DNA from: Limnohabitans sp. TEGF004
Lineage (GTDB): Bacteria; Pseudomonadota; Gammaproteobacteria; Burkholderiales; Burkholderiaceae_C
Assembly (NCBI RefSeq): GCF_027924965.1
Contig: NZ_AP027056.1
Span: forward strand, 868,001-932,000
Direction of reading: 5' to 3'
Length of the DNA stretch: 64,000 bases
Shown: piece by piece, positions 49,172-58,546 of the stretch
Layout of the letters: each line of letters begins with the position of its first letter
Numbering within the stretch: the first letter of the stretch is position 1
The notes under the pieces: generated by a model
What the model was told of the DNA's origin: nothing
Database searches by the model: none
Seen by the model: only the letters and a program-made list of their open reading frames with translations
Made by a program: the position numbers and the translations under genes

Positions 49172-51220
49172 ATGTTTACAAAAATTCTGATTGCAAACCG
49201 TGGCGAAATCGCATGCCGCGTCATCGCCACCGCTCACAAAATGGGCATCAAAACCGTGGCCGTTTACTCTGAAGCCGACAAAGAAGCACGTCATGTGCAA
49301 CTGGCTGATGAAGCTGTGTTGATTGGCCCAGCGGCCTCGCGCGAGTCTTACCTCGTGGCTGACAAAATCATCGCGGCAGCCAAGGCAACTGGCGCACAAG
49401 CTATTCACCCTGGCTACGGCTTTTTGAGTGAGAACGCCGAGTTCTCAAAGCGCTGCGAAGACGAAGGCATTGCCTTCATCGGCCCACGCCACTTCTCAAT
49501 CTCCGCCATGGGCGACAAGATTGAATCCAAGAAGTTGGCTGGTGCTGCGGGCGTGAACTGCATTCCTGGCTACAACGACGCCATCGACACCGCTGAAGAA
49601 GCGGTGAAGATTGCCCAAGGCATTGGCTACCCCGTCATGATCAAGGCCTCAGCTGGTGGCGGTGGTAAAGGCTTGCGCGTTGCATTCAACGACAAAGAGG
49701 CCTTTGAAGGTTTCACCTCTTGCCGTAATGAAGCTCGCAATAGCTTTGGCGATGACCGCGTGTTCATCGAGAAGTTTGTCGAAGAGCCGCGCCACATCGA
49801 AATCCAAGTGCTGGGCGACAGCCACGGCAACGTGGTGTTCTTGAACGAGCGCGAGTGCTCGATTCAACGCCGTCACCAAAAAGTGATTGAAGAAGCGCCA
49901 TCACCCTTCATCAGCGAAGCCACGCGCAAAGCCATGGGCGAGCAAGCCGTGCAGTTGGCCAAGGCGGTGAAATACCAATCCGCAGGTACGGTGGAGTTTG
50001 TGGTCGGCAAAGACCAAAGCTTCTACTTCCTCGAGATGAACACACGTTTGCAGGTGGAACACCCTGTGACCGAAGCCATCACAGGCCTCGACTTGGTCGA
50101 GCAAATGATTCGCGTGGCAGCAGGTGAAAAACTCACACTGACGCAAGTCGATGTCAAACGCAATGGTTGGGCTATTGAGTGCCGTATCAACGCCGAAGAC
50201 CCGTTCCGCAACTTCTTGCCTTCCACTGGCCGTTTGGTGCGTTTCCAAACGCCAAAACAAACCATGTTCCAAGGCAACACCGCTGACTTGCTCGGCGTGC
50301 GTGTGGACACCGGTGTGCAAGACGGTGGCGAGATTCCGATGTTCTACGACTCGATGATCGCCAAGCTCATCGTGCACGGCAAAGACCGCAACGACGCGAT
50401 TGCCAAAATGCGCGAAGCACTGAACGGCTTTGTGATTCGCGGCATCAGCTCGAACATCCCATTCCAAGCCGCTTTGTTGGCGCATCCCAAGTTTGTCTCG
50501 GGTGACTTCAACACGGGCTTCATTGCTGAGCAATACGCGCACGGCTTCCGCGCTGAAGACGTGCCACACGAAGACCACGACTTCTTGGCTGCCTTGGCTG
50601 CGTTTGTGCGTCGTAAATCTCGCGAACGTGCCGCAGGTTTGAGCGGTCAGCTGCCTGGCTACGACGTGCAAATTGGTCAAGACTACGCAGTGGTCGAGTT
50701 GGGCCAAGGCGGCAACAACCGCTACGTGTTAGTGCATGTGGACGAGTTCATCGGCAAACCCGGTGTGGCGCAAATCACCATCGCTGGAAAAACTTACGCG
50801 ATCGAAAGCAAGTCACGTTTGAACGATATTCGCATCGAAGGCACTTGCAACGGCAAGCCTTTCACAGCGCAAGTCGAGCGCGGCACTTTGAAAAACCCAT
50901 TGGCTTTGCAAGTGCAGCACAACGGCACGCGCATCGAAGCTTTGGTGATGTCGCCACGCATGGCCGAGTTGCACAAGCTCATGCCATTCAAAGCACCACC
51001 AGACTTGAGTAAGTACGTGTTGTCGCCCATGCCTGGCTTGTTGGTCGAAGTGTCTGTGACACCTGGCCAAAAAGTGCAAGCGGGTGAGCGCGTCGCCGTC
51101 ATCGAAGCGATGAAGATGGAAAACGTGTTGTTTGCAGCTGCAGACGGCGTGGTCAAAAAAGTGGTGGCCGCTAAGGGCGAATCATTGACTGTGGACCAGA
51201 TGATTGTGGAGTTCGAATAA
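49172..51220 (+). CDS. pccA: Propionyl-CoA carboxylase alpha subunit (biotin carboxylase and carrier)
   Basis: 682 residues. The biotin carboxylase domain (1-450) has [18 protein letters not shown], the ATP-grasp glycine loop [13 protein letters not shown], and [19 protein letters not shown] interaction domain follows. The C-terminal biotinyl domain has the lysine in [11 protein letters not shown], about 35 residues from the end. Its stop overlaps the VOC gene start by one base. Confidence 0.97.
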   Translation: MFTKILIANRGEIACRVIATAHKMGIKTVAVYSEADKEARHVQLADEAVLIGPAASRESYLVADKIIAAAKATGAQAIHPGYGFLSENAEFSKRCEDEGIAFIGPRHFSISAMGDKIESKKLAGAAGVNCIPGYNDAIDTAEEAVKIAQGIGYPVMIKASAGGGGKGLRVAFNDKEAFEGFTSCRNEARNSFGDDRVFIEKFVEEPRHIEIQVLGDSHGNVVFLNERECSIQRRHQKVIEEAPSPFISEATRKAMGEQAVQLAKAVKYQSAGTVEFVVGKDQSFYFLEMNTRLQVEHPVTEAITGLDLVEQMIRVAAGEKLTLTQVDVKRNGWAIECRINAEDPFRNFLPSTGRLVRFQTPKQTMFQGNTADLLGVRVDTGVQDGGEIPMFYDSMIAKLIVHGKDRNDAIAKMREALNGFVIRGISSNIPFQAALLAHPKFVSGDFNTGFIAEQYAHGFRAEDVPHEDHDFLAALAAFVRRKSRERAAGLSGQLPGYDVQIGQDYAVVELGQGGNNRYVLVHVDEFIGKPGVAQITIAGKTYAIESKSRLNDIRIEGTCNGKPFTAQVERGTLKNPLALQVQHNGTRIEALVMSPRMAELHKLMPFKAPPDLSKYVLSPMPGLLVEVSVTPGQKVQAGERVAVIEAMKMENVLFAAADGVVKKVVAAKGESLTVDQMIVEFE

Positions 51221-51702
51221 TGGCTCGTCCATTCAAAGTTCTCGGTATTCAACAAATCGCCATCGGCGGCCCTGACAAGGGCCGCTTGAAAAAGCTGTGG
51301 GTTGACATGTTTGGCCTCGAAGTCACGGGCACGTTTCAAAGCGAACGCGAGAACGTGGACGAAGACATCTGTGCCATCGGCGCCGGCCCTTTCAAGGTCG
51401 AAGTCGATTTGATGCAGCCCATGGACATCGAGAAAAAGCCTGCGGTTCACGCCACGCCGTTGAACCACATTGGCTTGTGGATCGATGACCTGCCCGTGGC
51501 TGTGGAATGGCTCACGGCGCAAGGTGTGCGCTTTGCACCCGGCGGCATCCGCAAGGGCGCGGCTGGCTTTGACATCACCTTCATGCACCCCAAGGCGAAC
51601 GACGAGTTTCCCATTGGTGGTGAAGGCGTGTTGATTGAGCTGGTGCAAGCGCCACCTGAAGTGGTGAAGGCCTTTGCAGCTTTGGCGGCTTCGCACGCTT
51701 AA
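51220..51702 (+). CDS. VOC-family protein, probable methylmalonyl-CoA epimerase
   Basis: 160 residues with two beta-alpha-beta-beta-beta halves of the vicinal oxygen chelate fold. Metal-ligand candidates are in [21 protein letters not shown] and [10 protein letters not shown]. The epimerase interconverting (S)- and (R)-methylmalonyl-CoA is the one step of the pathway otherwise missing here, and the gene is coupled to pccA. In the first strand the usual histidine is glutamine (QQIAIG), a ligand known in some VOC enzymes, so the exact reaction is probable rather than certain. Confidence 0.75.
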   Translation: MARPFKVLGIQQIAIGGPDKGRLKKLWVDMFGLEVTGTFQSERENVDEDICAIGAGPFKVEVDLMQPMDIEKKPAVHATPLNHIGLWIDDLPVAVEWLTAQGVRFAPGGIRKGAAGFDITFMHPKANDEFPIGGEGVLIELVQAPPEVVKAFAALAASHA

Positions 51703-51713
51703 ACTTTGGCAAC

Positions 51714-51751
51714 AAAAAGCCGTGATTGCTTAGGCAGTCACGGCTTTTTTG
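51714..51751 (+). terminator. Terminator after the propionyl-CoA operon
   Basis: AAAAAGCCGTGA and TCACGGCTTTTTT pair, with an inner TTGC/GCAG extension. Its 3' 22 bases recur exactly in the terminator at 59432-59466. Confidence 0.93.
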
Positions 51752-51778
51752 TTGCCAGAAAAATGGCGTGAAGCTTGA

Positions 51779-52219
51779 TCAATCAGGGGTTCTGTAAATC
51801 TTTTGCAGCAAACGCATCAATGTTTTTTGCTCTGCTGCACTGAGTTGATGCGCGGCGCTGGCGTCTGATTCAATGGCAGCCAGTTCTGCTTTTTGCATGA
51901 GTTGCTGGCCTTTTTTGGTGAGCGACAAACCCATGGCTCGTCCATCCGTGGGGTGAGGGGTGCGCTCGATCAAATCGCGTTTTTCAAACGCTTTCAAGAA
52001 TCCCACCATGTTGGGCGGCAAGATGTTGAGCGCATTACACAGCTCACGCGAGGTGATGCCTGGGTTATGCCCAATCAATGACAGCACCGAAAAATCGACG
52101 GGACGAAGATCAAACTCAGCCATGCGCTCGATGAAGCGGCTGATGATGGTCAGTGTGGCGCGGCGGGTGTTGTAGCCGAGGAGGGTTTCGAGGTAACGGG
52201 TGTCTATCTTGTCGGTCAT
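51779..52219 (-). CDS. MarR-family regulator of the hydroxycinnamate-type operon
   Basis: 146 residues with the MarR winged helix: FSVLSLIGHNPGITSRELCNALNILPPNMVGFLKAFEKRDLIERTPHPTDGRAMGLSLTKKG. It overlaps the acyl-CoA dehydrogenase stop by four bases and ends the minus-strand catabolic operon. CouR/FerR-type MarR proteins repress coumarate and ferulate genes and respond to the hydroxycinnamoyl-CoA; the role here is inferred from context. Confidence 0.87.
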   Translation of the reverse strand: MTDKIDTRYLETLLGYNTRRATLTIISRFIERMAEFDLRPVDFSVLSLIGHNPGITSRELCNALNILPPNMVGFLKAFEKRDLIERTPHPTDGRAMGLSLTKKGQQLMQKAELAAIESDASAAHQLSAAEQKTLMRLLQKIYRTPD

Positions 52220-53925
52220 GCTGGTTTGAATTGTGCGCGAATTATGTTCAAGCGCATTTCAAACTCTGGCAGTACCCAAGCACGCAAGGCAGCCGCAGGT
52301 GCATGCCAACGGGCAGCATCGGTGGGCTGAGCAGCTTCAATGCGCGTCCAGCTCCAAGCCAGCAAGGCGAGGGTGGCCACACGCAAATAGTCACCGGCAA
52401 TCCAGCTCAAGGTCACACTGCCATCGGGGCGTGTGTGCACTTGCGTGGCTTGTTGGGTGATGTCACGCAGTTGTGCAAACAAGTGCAGCACTTGCGCTTC
52501 GTGCGGTGCTTGCGCATTCAAGCCTGCGGACAGTTCGTCCAACATGGCATTCAAAGCGACACCGCCATCGCCCAAGACTTTGCGCATCAGCAAGTCAATG
52601 GCTTGAATTTCGTTGGTGCCTTCGTAAATCATGGCGATGCGGGCATCACGCACGTTTTGCTCAATGCCCCATTCACTCACATAGCCGTGGCCGCCAAACA
52701 CTTGCAAGCAGTCGCTCGCACCGTGGAAACCTTGCTCGGTGCAAGCCGCTTTCAAGATGGGCGTGGTCAGTGCGCACCAGCGCTGCGCAGATTCGCGCTG
52801 CGCTGCATCGGGGTGATGCTTGGCAATGTCCAATGCGAGACCAGTTTGGTAAGCCAACACGCGTGAGCCATCAATCCACGCACGCTGTGTGTCCAAGATG
52901 CGGCGCATGGCGGGGTGTTCAATGATGAAGTCGGTGGGCTCACCCTTCACACCTGCAGGTTTGGGCGCGCGCATTTGACGGCGCTCGTGTGCATACGCAT
53001 TGGCTTTTTGCCAAGCGGCGTCCAACAGGCCAACGCCTTGCAGGCCCACATGCAGGCGCGCGGCGTTCATCATCACAAACATAGCGTTGAGGCCTTTGCC
53101 CACTTCTCCAACCAACCAGCCTTTGGCTTCGTCAAAGCGCATCACACAAGTGGGGCTGCCGTGGATGCCCATTTTTTCTTCGATGCGTTCGCAATGCACC
53201 GCACTGCACGAGCCATCGGCATAAAACTTGGGCACCAAAAAGAGTGACAAACCTTTGGGGCCTGCCGGTGCCTCGGGCAAGCGTGCCAACACCAAGTGCA
53301 CGATGTTTTCGGTCAGGTCGTGGTCGCCGCCAGAAATGAAAATTTTGGTGCCGCTGATGTGGTAGCTGCCATCCGCTTGCGGCACGGCTTTGGTACGTGC
53401 CAGCCCCAAGTCGCTGCCCGCATGGGGCTCGGTCAAGCACATCGTAGCCAGCCATTCGCCTGTGCCTACTTTGCTGAGGTACTGTGCTTTCAGCTCGTCG
53501 CTGGCGTGGTGCTTGATGCACTCATATGCGCCGTGCAACAAACCGGGCGCCATGGTCCAGCCATGGTTGGCAGCAGAGAGCCACTCGTACAACACGCTCT
53601 CAAGCACGGCAGGTAGGCTTTGACCGCCATCTTCGGTGGCTGTGCACAAAGATGCCCAGCCCGATTGCCAAAACGCTTGGTACGCGTCTTTGAAACCAGG
53701 CGGCATGGTCACATGCCCTTGGTTGAATTGTGCGCCGACTTCATCGCCGACGCGATTGAGTGGCGCGATTTCGTTGGCCACAAATTTGCCAGCTTCGTCG
53801 AGCACTTGGTTCATCAAGTCGGCATCAACTTCCGCAAACGCTGGTAATTCAGCAATGCGTTGTGGCACATGAAGCACCTTCTCCAAAATGAATTGGATAT
53901 CTTCAAGACGGGGTTGGTAGTTCAT
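52216..53925 (-). CDS. Acyl-CoA dehydrogenase (long, DmdC/FadE-like type)
   Basis: 569 residues, longer than the usual 380-400 because of an extra C-terminal helical region. FAD-binding and active-site signatures are WLATMCLTEPHAGSDLG, YHISGTKIFISGGDHD, GCxQVFGGHGYV-like (CLQVFGGHGYVSEWGIEQN) and the catalytic glutamate in IAMIYEGTNEIQAIDLL. In this operon it could oxidise a saturated side chain such as dihydrocinnamoyl-CoA to the enoyl form. That substrate is an inference. Confidence 0.9.
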   Translation of the reverse strand: MNYQPRLEDIQFILEKVLHVPQRIAELPAFAEVDADLMNQVLDEAGKFVANEIAPLNRVGDEVGAQFNQGHVTMPPGFKDAYQAFWQSGWASLCTATEDGGQSLPAVLESVLYEWLSAANHGWTMAPGLLHGAYECIKHHASDELKAQYLSKVGTGEWLATMCLTEPHAGSDLGLARTKAVPQADGSYHISGTKIFISGGDHDLTENIVHLVLARLPEAPAGPKGLSLFLVPKFYADGSCSAVHCERIEEKMGIHGSPTCVMRFDEAKGWLVGEVGKGLNAMFVMMNAARLHVGLQGVGLLDAAWQKANAYAHERRQMRAPKPAGVKGEPTDFIIEHPAMRRILDTQRAWIDGSRVLAYQTGLALDIAKHHPDAAQRESAQRWCALTTPILKAACTEQGFHGASDCLQVFGGHGYVSEWGIEQNVRDARIAMIYEGTNEIQAIDLLMRKVLGDGGVALNAMLDELSAGLNAQAPHEAQVLHLFAQLRDITQQATQVHTRPDGSVTLSWIAGDYLRVATLALLAWSWTRIEAAQPTDAARWHAPAAALRAWVLPEFEMRLNIIRAQFKPA

Positions 53926-53945
53926 GTGTGTGCTCTAGGGGTTGA

Positions 53946-54950
53946 TCAAGATTCAGCGGTGAAGCCAATGCGTTTGACGAGTGGGCCCCACACGTCGTAT
54001 TGCTTCTTCATGTCGCGCACCATGTCTTCGGGGGTGCCGCCGACAGGCACCAAGCCAGAGAGTGCCAAGCTGTCGATGACCACTTTGTCTTTCAAAGCAA
54101 CGTTGATGGCGGCATTGGCAGCAGCCACGGTGTTGGCAGGTGTTTTGGCGGGCGCGTAGAAACCGAACCACTCCTCAATCACCAAGTCAGGGAACCCTTG
54201 TTCGGCAAAGGTTGGAACATCTGGCAAGAAGGGTGAACGCTTGGCACCAGAGGTGGCGATCACGCGCAACTTGCCAGCTTTGTGGTTGGCCAAGAAATCA
54301 CCGTGTGGGGTGATCATGGCGGCGAGCTGGCCGCCAATGACATCGGTGACACCAGGCACAGAACCGCGGTAGGGGATGTGCTTGAGTTCAACACCTGTGT
54401 TGATGCTCAACAACGCGCCCAAGAAATGAGGGGTAGAGCCCGCAGCGGGCGATCCGTAGCTGGCATCGTTTGGATTGGCTTTGGCCCAAGCCAAAAAGTC
54501 TTTCACGTTTTTCACAGAGGCGGGCACCATGGGGCCAACAGCCAAACCATGCGTCAGCATAGATGCGATCGCAACAGGCACGAAGTCTTTGAACGGGTCG
54601 TAGCTGAGCTTGCTGTAGATGTGTGGATAGATCGACATCATGGAGTAAGGCGTGAGCAACAAAGTGCCGCCATCGGCGGGAGCAATCTTGACGGCCTCAA
54701 CAGCGATGCGACCTGCAGCACCGGTTTTGTTTTCGACGACGCCAGCGTTTTTGCTGTACGCGCCGTTGCCCAGCTTGTCGCCGATACGGCGGCTGGTCAC
54801 GTCAGCGGTGCCACCGGCAGGAAAGCCGTTGATGATTTTGATTTGCTCCAAAGGCAGTGCACCGCTTTGTGCAAAAGCACTGAAGGGCGCAATGGCGGCC
54901 ATCGCGACGGGCGTGAGGGCGGTTTGGATGAATTGACGACGATTGCTCAT
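53946..54950 (-). CDS. Tripartite tricarboxylate transporter substrate-binding protein (Bug/TctC family)
   Basis: 334 residues. The signal sequence MSNRRQFIQTALTPVAMAAI...AFAQ has an Arg-Arg start. The mature Bug fold begins IKIINGFPAGGTADVTSR, followed by MLTHGLAVGPMVPASVKN, YGSPAAGSTPHFLGALL and FLPDVPTFAEQGFPDLV. No TctA or TctB membrane component is nearby, so it is an orphan binding protein, common in Burkholderiales. Operon context suggests an aromatic acid ligand. Confidence 0.9.
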   Translation of the reverse strand: MSNRRQFIQTALTPVAMAAIAPFSAFAQSGALPLEQIKIINGFPAGGTADVTSRRIGDKLGNGAYSKNAGVVENKTGAAGRIAVEAVKIAPADGGTLLLTPYSMMSIYPHIYSKLSYDPFKDFVPVAIASMLTHGLAVGPMVPASVKNVKDFLAWAKANPNDASYGSPAAGSTPHFLGALLSINTGVELKHIPYRGSVPGVTDVIGGQLAAMITPHGDFLANHKAGKLRVIATSGAKRSPFLPDVPTFAEQGFPDLVIEEWFGFYAPAKTPANTVAAANAAINVALKDKVVIDSLALSGLVPVGGTPEDMVRDMKKQYDVWGPLVKRIGFTAES

Positions 54951-54994
54951 GGTTTGTCTCCTAGCTATGGTGAGTTGAGTGAAGGGTGATCGGT

Positions 54995-55759
54995 TTAACG
55001 CGGTGCCATACGTAGCGCACCGTCCAAGCGAATGACTTCGCCGTTCAAATGGTCGTTGGTCACGATATGGCAAGCGAGCTGGGCAAACTCTTCGGGTTTA
55101 CCCAAGCGCGAAGGAAAGGGAATCGATGCGGCCAATGACTGTTGCACCGCCTCAGGCAATGTCTTCATCAGTGGTGTGGCAAACAAGCCGGGGGCGATGG
55201 TGCACACGCGAATGCCGTGTTGCGCCAAGTCACGCGCCATGGGCAAGGTCATGCTGACCAAGCCGCCTTTGGAGGCGCTGTAGGCTTGTTGGCCCACTTG
55301 TCCGTCGAAGGCTGCGACCGATGCGGTGAACATCATCACCCCGCGTTGGCCATCGATGCCTGCTGGTAACTTGGCGCATTCAGCGGCAAACAAACGGCTG
55401 ATGTTGTACGCGCCCACAAGGTTGACATTGACCACGCGTGCAAAATCTTCCAATGGTGCTGCATTGCCGTCTTTGCCCACGATGCGTTTGGCGGTGCCAA
55501 TGCCTGCAATGTTCATCAAGATGCGGGCAGGGCCATGCGCTGCAGTGGCTTTGGCCAAGGCTGCTTGCACGCTGTCGGTGTTTGTGATGTCGCATTGGCA
55601 AGCAACGCCGCCGATGTCTGCGGCCACTTTTTCAGCGAGCTCTAAGTTCACGTCGATGACGGCGACTTTGGCGCCCAGTCGCGCCAGTTCGCGTGCGGTG
55701 GCTTCACCGAGGCCTGATGCGCCACCGGTGACTAAAACGGCTTGTCCTTGAATGTCCAT
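54995..55759 (-). CDS. Short-chain dehydrogenase, 3-hydroxyacyl-CoA dehydrogenase type 2-like
   Basis: 254 residues with VLVTGGASGLGEATAREL, LMNIAGIGTA, and active-site YSASKGG; the end DHLNGEVIRLDGALRMAPR is typical of HSD10-like enzymes. It probably oxidises the 3-hydroxyacyl-CoA made by the adjacent hydratase, giving a 3-ketoacyl-CoA for the divergent amidohydrolase. 12 bases from the ligase gene. Confidence 0.88.
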   Translation of the reverse strand: MDIQGQAVLVTGGASGLGEATARELARLGAKVAVIDVNLELAEKVAADIGGVACQCDITNTDSVQAALAKATAAHGPARILMNIAGIGTAKRIVGKDGNAAPLEDFARVVNVNLVGAYNISRLFAAECAKLPAGIDGQRGVMMFTASVAAFDGQVGQQAYSASKGGLVSMTLPMARDLAQHGIRVCTIAPGLFATPLMKTLPEAVQQSLAASIPFPSRLGKPEEFAQLACHIVTNDHLNGEVIRLDGALRMAPR

Positions 55760-55771
55760 GTGCGTTGTCCT

Positions 55772-57625
55772 TTACTGAGGCAGCAAGATGTTGGGGGCGG
55801 TGCCTTCGTGCATGGCTTGCACCAAAGCATCGCGGTGTTTGAGCACAGCGCGTTGGTTGATAGAGCCTTTGTCGGTCACTTCACCTTTGTCGATGGAGGG
55901 CGGCTCGCTCAGCAACACTGCACGCGCAATGCGCGAGGCACTGCCGGTGGCGGTTTCAGCCAAGTGGTTGAGCACACCTTGAAAGTGCGCCACCACGGGG
56001 GCGCTGGCCAGCACATCGGCCATGCTGGCGTTTGCACTTAAACCACTCAGGCCACGCACAGCGGCGGTTGGAAAAATCATGGCGCCCACTTCTTTGCGGT
56101 TCAAGCCTGTGACCACCACGTCTTGGATGTACGGCGCACCGGCGCCAATCACTTTGGCGCGCAAAGGGCCCACGCTCACAAAGGTGCCTGTGGCGAGTTT
56201 GAAGTCTTCGGCGATGCGGCCATCAAACCGCAGGCCTTGGTGCACATCGGACTCATCAATCCACTTCACCGCATCGCCTGTGCAGAAGAAGCCTTCTTCG
56301 TCAAAGTGGTCGCGTGTCTCTTCGGGCGCGCGCCAGTAGCCGGGCGTGATGTTGGGGCCTTTGTAGCGAATTTCGATTTTGTCGCCGTCAGGAATGAGCT
56401 TGATTTCCAAGCCGGGTGTGGGTACGCCCAGGTCGGCGGTTTTCACATGCGGGTTGGTGACAAACAAAGCGAAGGGGCCAGACTCGGTCATGCCCAAGCC
56501 TGTGGTCATGGCAATGCGTTCACCCACTTCGCGCTCTTGGCTGGCGTACAGGCTGTCCCAAATAGGCTGAGCCATGGCGGCGCCTGCATAGAAAAACATG
56601 TTGACGCGGCTGAGCAAGTTTTTGCGCAGCACATCGTCGGTTTGCATCGCGCTGGCAATGGCTTCAAAACCAGTGGGCACGTTGAAGTAAACCGTGGGGG
56701 CAATCTCGCGCAAATTGCGCAAGGTTTCTTGTATCAATGCGGGCGTGGGTTTGCCATCGTCAATGTAGAGCGTGCCGCCGTTGTAGATGACCATGCCGAA
56801 GTTGTGATTGCCACCGAAGGTGTGGTTCCATGGCAACCAGTCGATCAGCACAGGTGGCTGCTCGGCCAACAAGGGCATGGATTGGCACATCTGCTGTTGG
56901 TTGGCGCACCACATGCGTTGTGTGTTCATCACTGCTTTGGGCAGCTTGGTAGAGCCTGAGGTGAACAAAAATTTGGCGATGGTGTCTGGGCCTGTGGCTT
57001 GCATGGCTGCATCCACGGCAGGTGTGATGGGGGTGGCCAACAGATCTGCAAACGAGGTGTTGGTGTGGCCTTCTGCGGTGCCGTGCGTCAGCACCACTTC
57101 CACATCAGAGGCCACTGCTGTTTGAATGGCTTTGCCGTAGCGCGCGGCATCAGCGGCAAACACCAAACCTGGCGTGAGTGTGCTGAGGATGTGGCGCAGC
57201 TTGTCGTAGTCTTGGCTGATGGTCGAGTAGGCGGGCGATGCAGGGCAATACGGCACACCGGCCACCATGCAACCCAAAGCCATCAAAGCGTGTTCAAGGT
57301 CGTTCTCGGACAAGATCACCACAGGGCGATCGGCGTTGAGCCCGCGGTTGATCAAACCTTGCGCGATGCGGCGTGCTGCATCGAGTGCTTGCGAGAAGCT
57401 GATGTGTTGCCAGTCACCCGAAGTGCCATCTGCATTTTTAACGCGACGCGCAAACAAAGTTTGCTCGGGCTTTTCTTTGGCCCAGTGCACCAAGCGGTCG
57501 GTCATGCGTTCGGCATAGGGCGCGAGTGCTTGGTCGGCCATCATGTAGCGCACGCCGTTTTGGCCTTCGCGCATCTTCACGCGCGTGACACCAAACTTCA
57601 TGGGGCGAAATTTCACTGCAGTCAT
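55772..57625 (-). CDS. Feruloyl-CoA synthase-like AMP-forming ligase
   Basis: 617 residues of the adenylate-forming superfamily. The AMP-binding P-loop is FLFTSGSTKLPKAVMNTQRM, with the DWLPWNHTFGGNHNFGMV segment typical of feruloyl-CoA synthases and the adenine-site TTGLGMTESGPFALF. The C-terminal hinge is FCTGDAVKWIDESDVHQGLRFDGR. It would activate a hydroxycinnamic or related aryl acid with CoA and ATP. It sits between hydratase and dehydrogenase genes, consistent with side-chain shortening. Confidence 0.87.
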   Translation of the reverse strand: MTAVKFRPMKFGVTRVKMREGQNGVRYMMADQALAPYAERMTDRLVHWAKEKPEQTLFARRVKNADGTSGDWQHISFSQALDAARRIAQGLINRGLNADRPVVILSENDLEHALMALGCMVAGVPYCPASPAYSTISQDYDKLRHILSTLTPGLVFAADAARYGKAIQTAVASDVEVVLTHGTAEGHTNTSFADLLATPITPAVDAAMQATGPDTIAKFLFTSGSTKLPKAVMNTQRMWCANQQQMCQSMPLLAEQPPVLIDWLPWNHTFGGNHNFGMVIYNGGTLYIDDGKPTPALIQETLRNLREIAPTVYFNVPTGFEAIASAMQTDDVLRKNLLSRVNMFFYAGAAMAQPIWDSLYASQEREVGERIAMTTGLGMTESGPFALFVTNPHVKTADLGVPTPGLEIKLIPDGDKIEIRYKGPNITPGYWRAPEETRDHFDEEGFFCTGDAVKWIDESDVHQGLRFDGRIAEDFKLATGTFVSVGPLRAKVIGAGAPYIQDVVVTGLNRKEVGAMIFPTAAVRGLSGLSANASMADVLASAPVVAHFQGVLNHLAETATGSASRIARAVLLSEPPSIDKGEVTDKGSINQRAVLKHRDALVQAMHEGTAPNILLPQ

Positions 57626-57650
57626 GGTTTGTCTCCGGTTGCGGCTGTGA

Positions 57651-58427
57651 TCAGCTCTTTTGAACCTTGGCGGCGCGGCCTTCTAAGAAATCACGCACAC
57701 GCTGCTTGGCTTCGGGGGCCGCTTGTGCAATCGCCGACATCATGGATTCGGTGATGAAGCCTTGGTCCGCAGGTTGCTCCGCAATGCGTGGCAACACATT
57801 CATCAAGGCGTAGTTGGTGAGTGGGGCATTGCTGCCAATGCGTTGTGCCAACTCGAAGGCTTTGTCAAACGATGTGCCAGTGGGTACCAGGTATTGCGCA
57901 AAACCAGCACGCTCGCCGTCCACCGCGTTGTAGACGCGGCCGGTCATCATCATGTCTGTCATACGCGCGACGCCAATCAAACGAGGGATACGCACGGCAC
58001 CGCCACCGCCCACGAAAATACCGCGTGTGCCTTCGGGCAGTGCGTAAAAGGTGCTTTCATCTGCTACGCGGATGTGGCATGCGCTGGCTAGTTCTAAACC
58101 ACCGCCCACCACTGCGCCATGCAAGGCAGCGACGACAGGCACGGGGCCGTATTGCAAACGCTCCAAGGCGTAGTGCCATGAACGTGAGTGGTGCATGCCT
58201 TGGCCGGCATCGCGTTCTTTCAAATCGCTCAAGTCCAAGCCCGCGCAGAAATGGTCACCATCGCCTGCGATGACAGCGGCTTTCGCGTTCTCGGGCAGGT
58301 TCTCAAAAATATGACGCAGAGAGGCAATCAAGGCATCGTTGAGAGCGTTGCGCTTTGCTGGGCGTGTCAAACGGATGACCGCGATGTCGCCGCGCATTTC
58401 AAAGTGGATGTCTGAGTTTTGATTCAT
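57651..58427 (-). CDS. Enoyl-CoA hydratase (crotonase family)
   Basis: 258 residues. The oxyanion-hole segments are DHFCAGLDLSDL and GAVVGGGLELASACHI. Both catalytic glutamates of true hydratases are present, in GGGLELA and ALPEGTRGIFVGGGG. It therefore looks like a hydratase feeding beta-oxidation rather than the vanillin-forming hydratase-lyase, whose sequence is quite different. First gene of the minus-strand operon. The start at 58427 is chosen to fit family length. Confidence 0.88.
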   Translation of the reverse strand: MNQNSDIHFEMRGDIAVIRLTRPAKRNALNDALIASLRHIFENLPENAKAAVIAGDGDHFCAGLDLSDLKERDAGQGMHHSRSWHYALERLQYGPVPVVAALHGAVVGGGLELASACHIRVADESTFYALPEGTRGIFVGGGGAVRIPRLIGVARMTDMMMTGRVYNAVDGERAGFAQYLVPTGTSFDKAFELAQRIGSNAPLTNYALMNVLPRIAEQPADQGFITESMMSAIAQAAPEAKQRVRDFLEGRAAKVQKS

Positions 58428-58472
58428 GGTCGGGTTTGCTCGTGGTTGCTTTTGATCTGGAAATGAATTATG

Positions 58473-58487
58473 GTTATGTCTAATAAC
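58473..58487. promoter_or_regulatory. Candidate MarR operator between hydratase and amidohydrolase genes
   Basis: GTTAT-N5-ATAAC is a 15-base inverted repeat inside the 119-base AT-rich divergent promoter region, placed to control both directions. Confidence 0.45.
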
Positions 58488-58546
58488 TAAATAATTGGGA
58501 CTTACCCTAAACTTGTTGGAAAATAAAACCACTCTGGAGATTGACC

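Noticed and set aside
56123..56959. 278-codon frame antisense to the feruloyl-CoA synthase-like gene
   Set aside because: Composition is that of a shadow frame and the sense strand has a complete adenylating enzyme.
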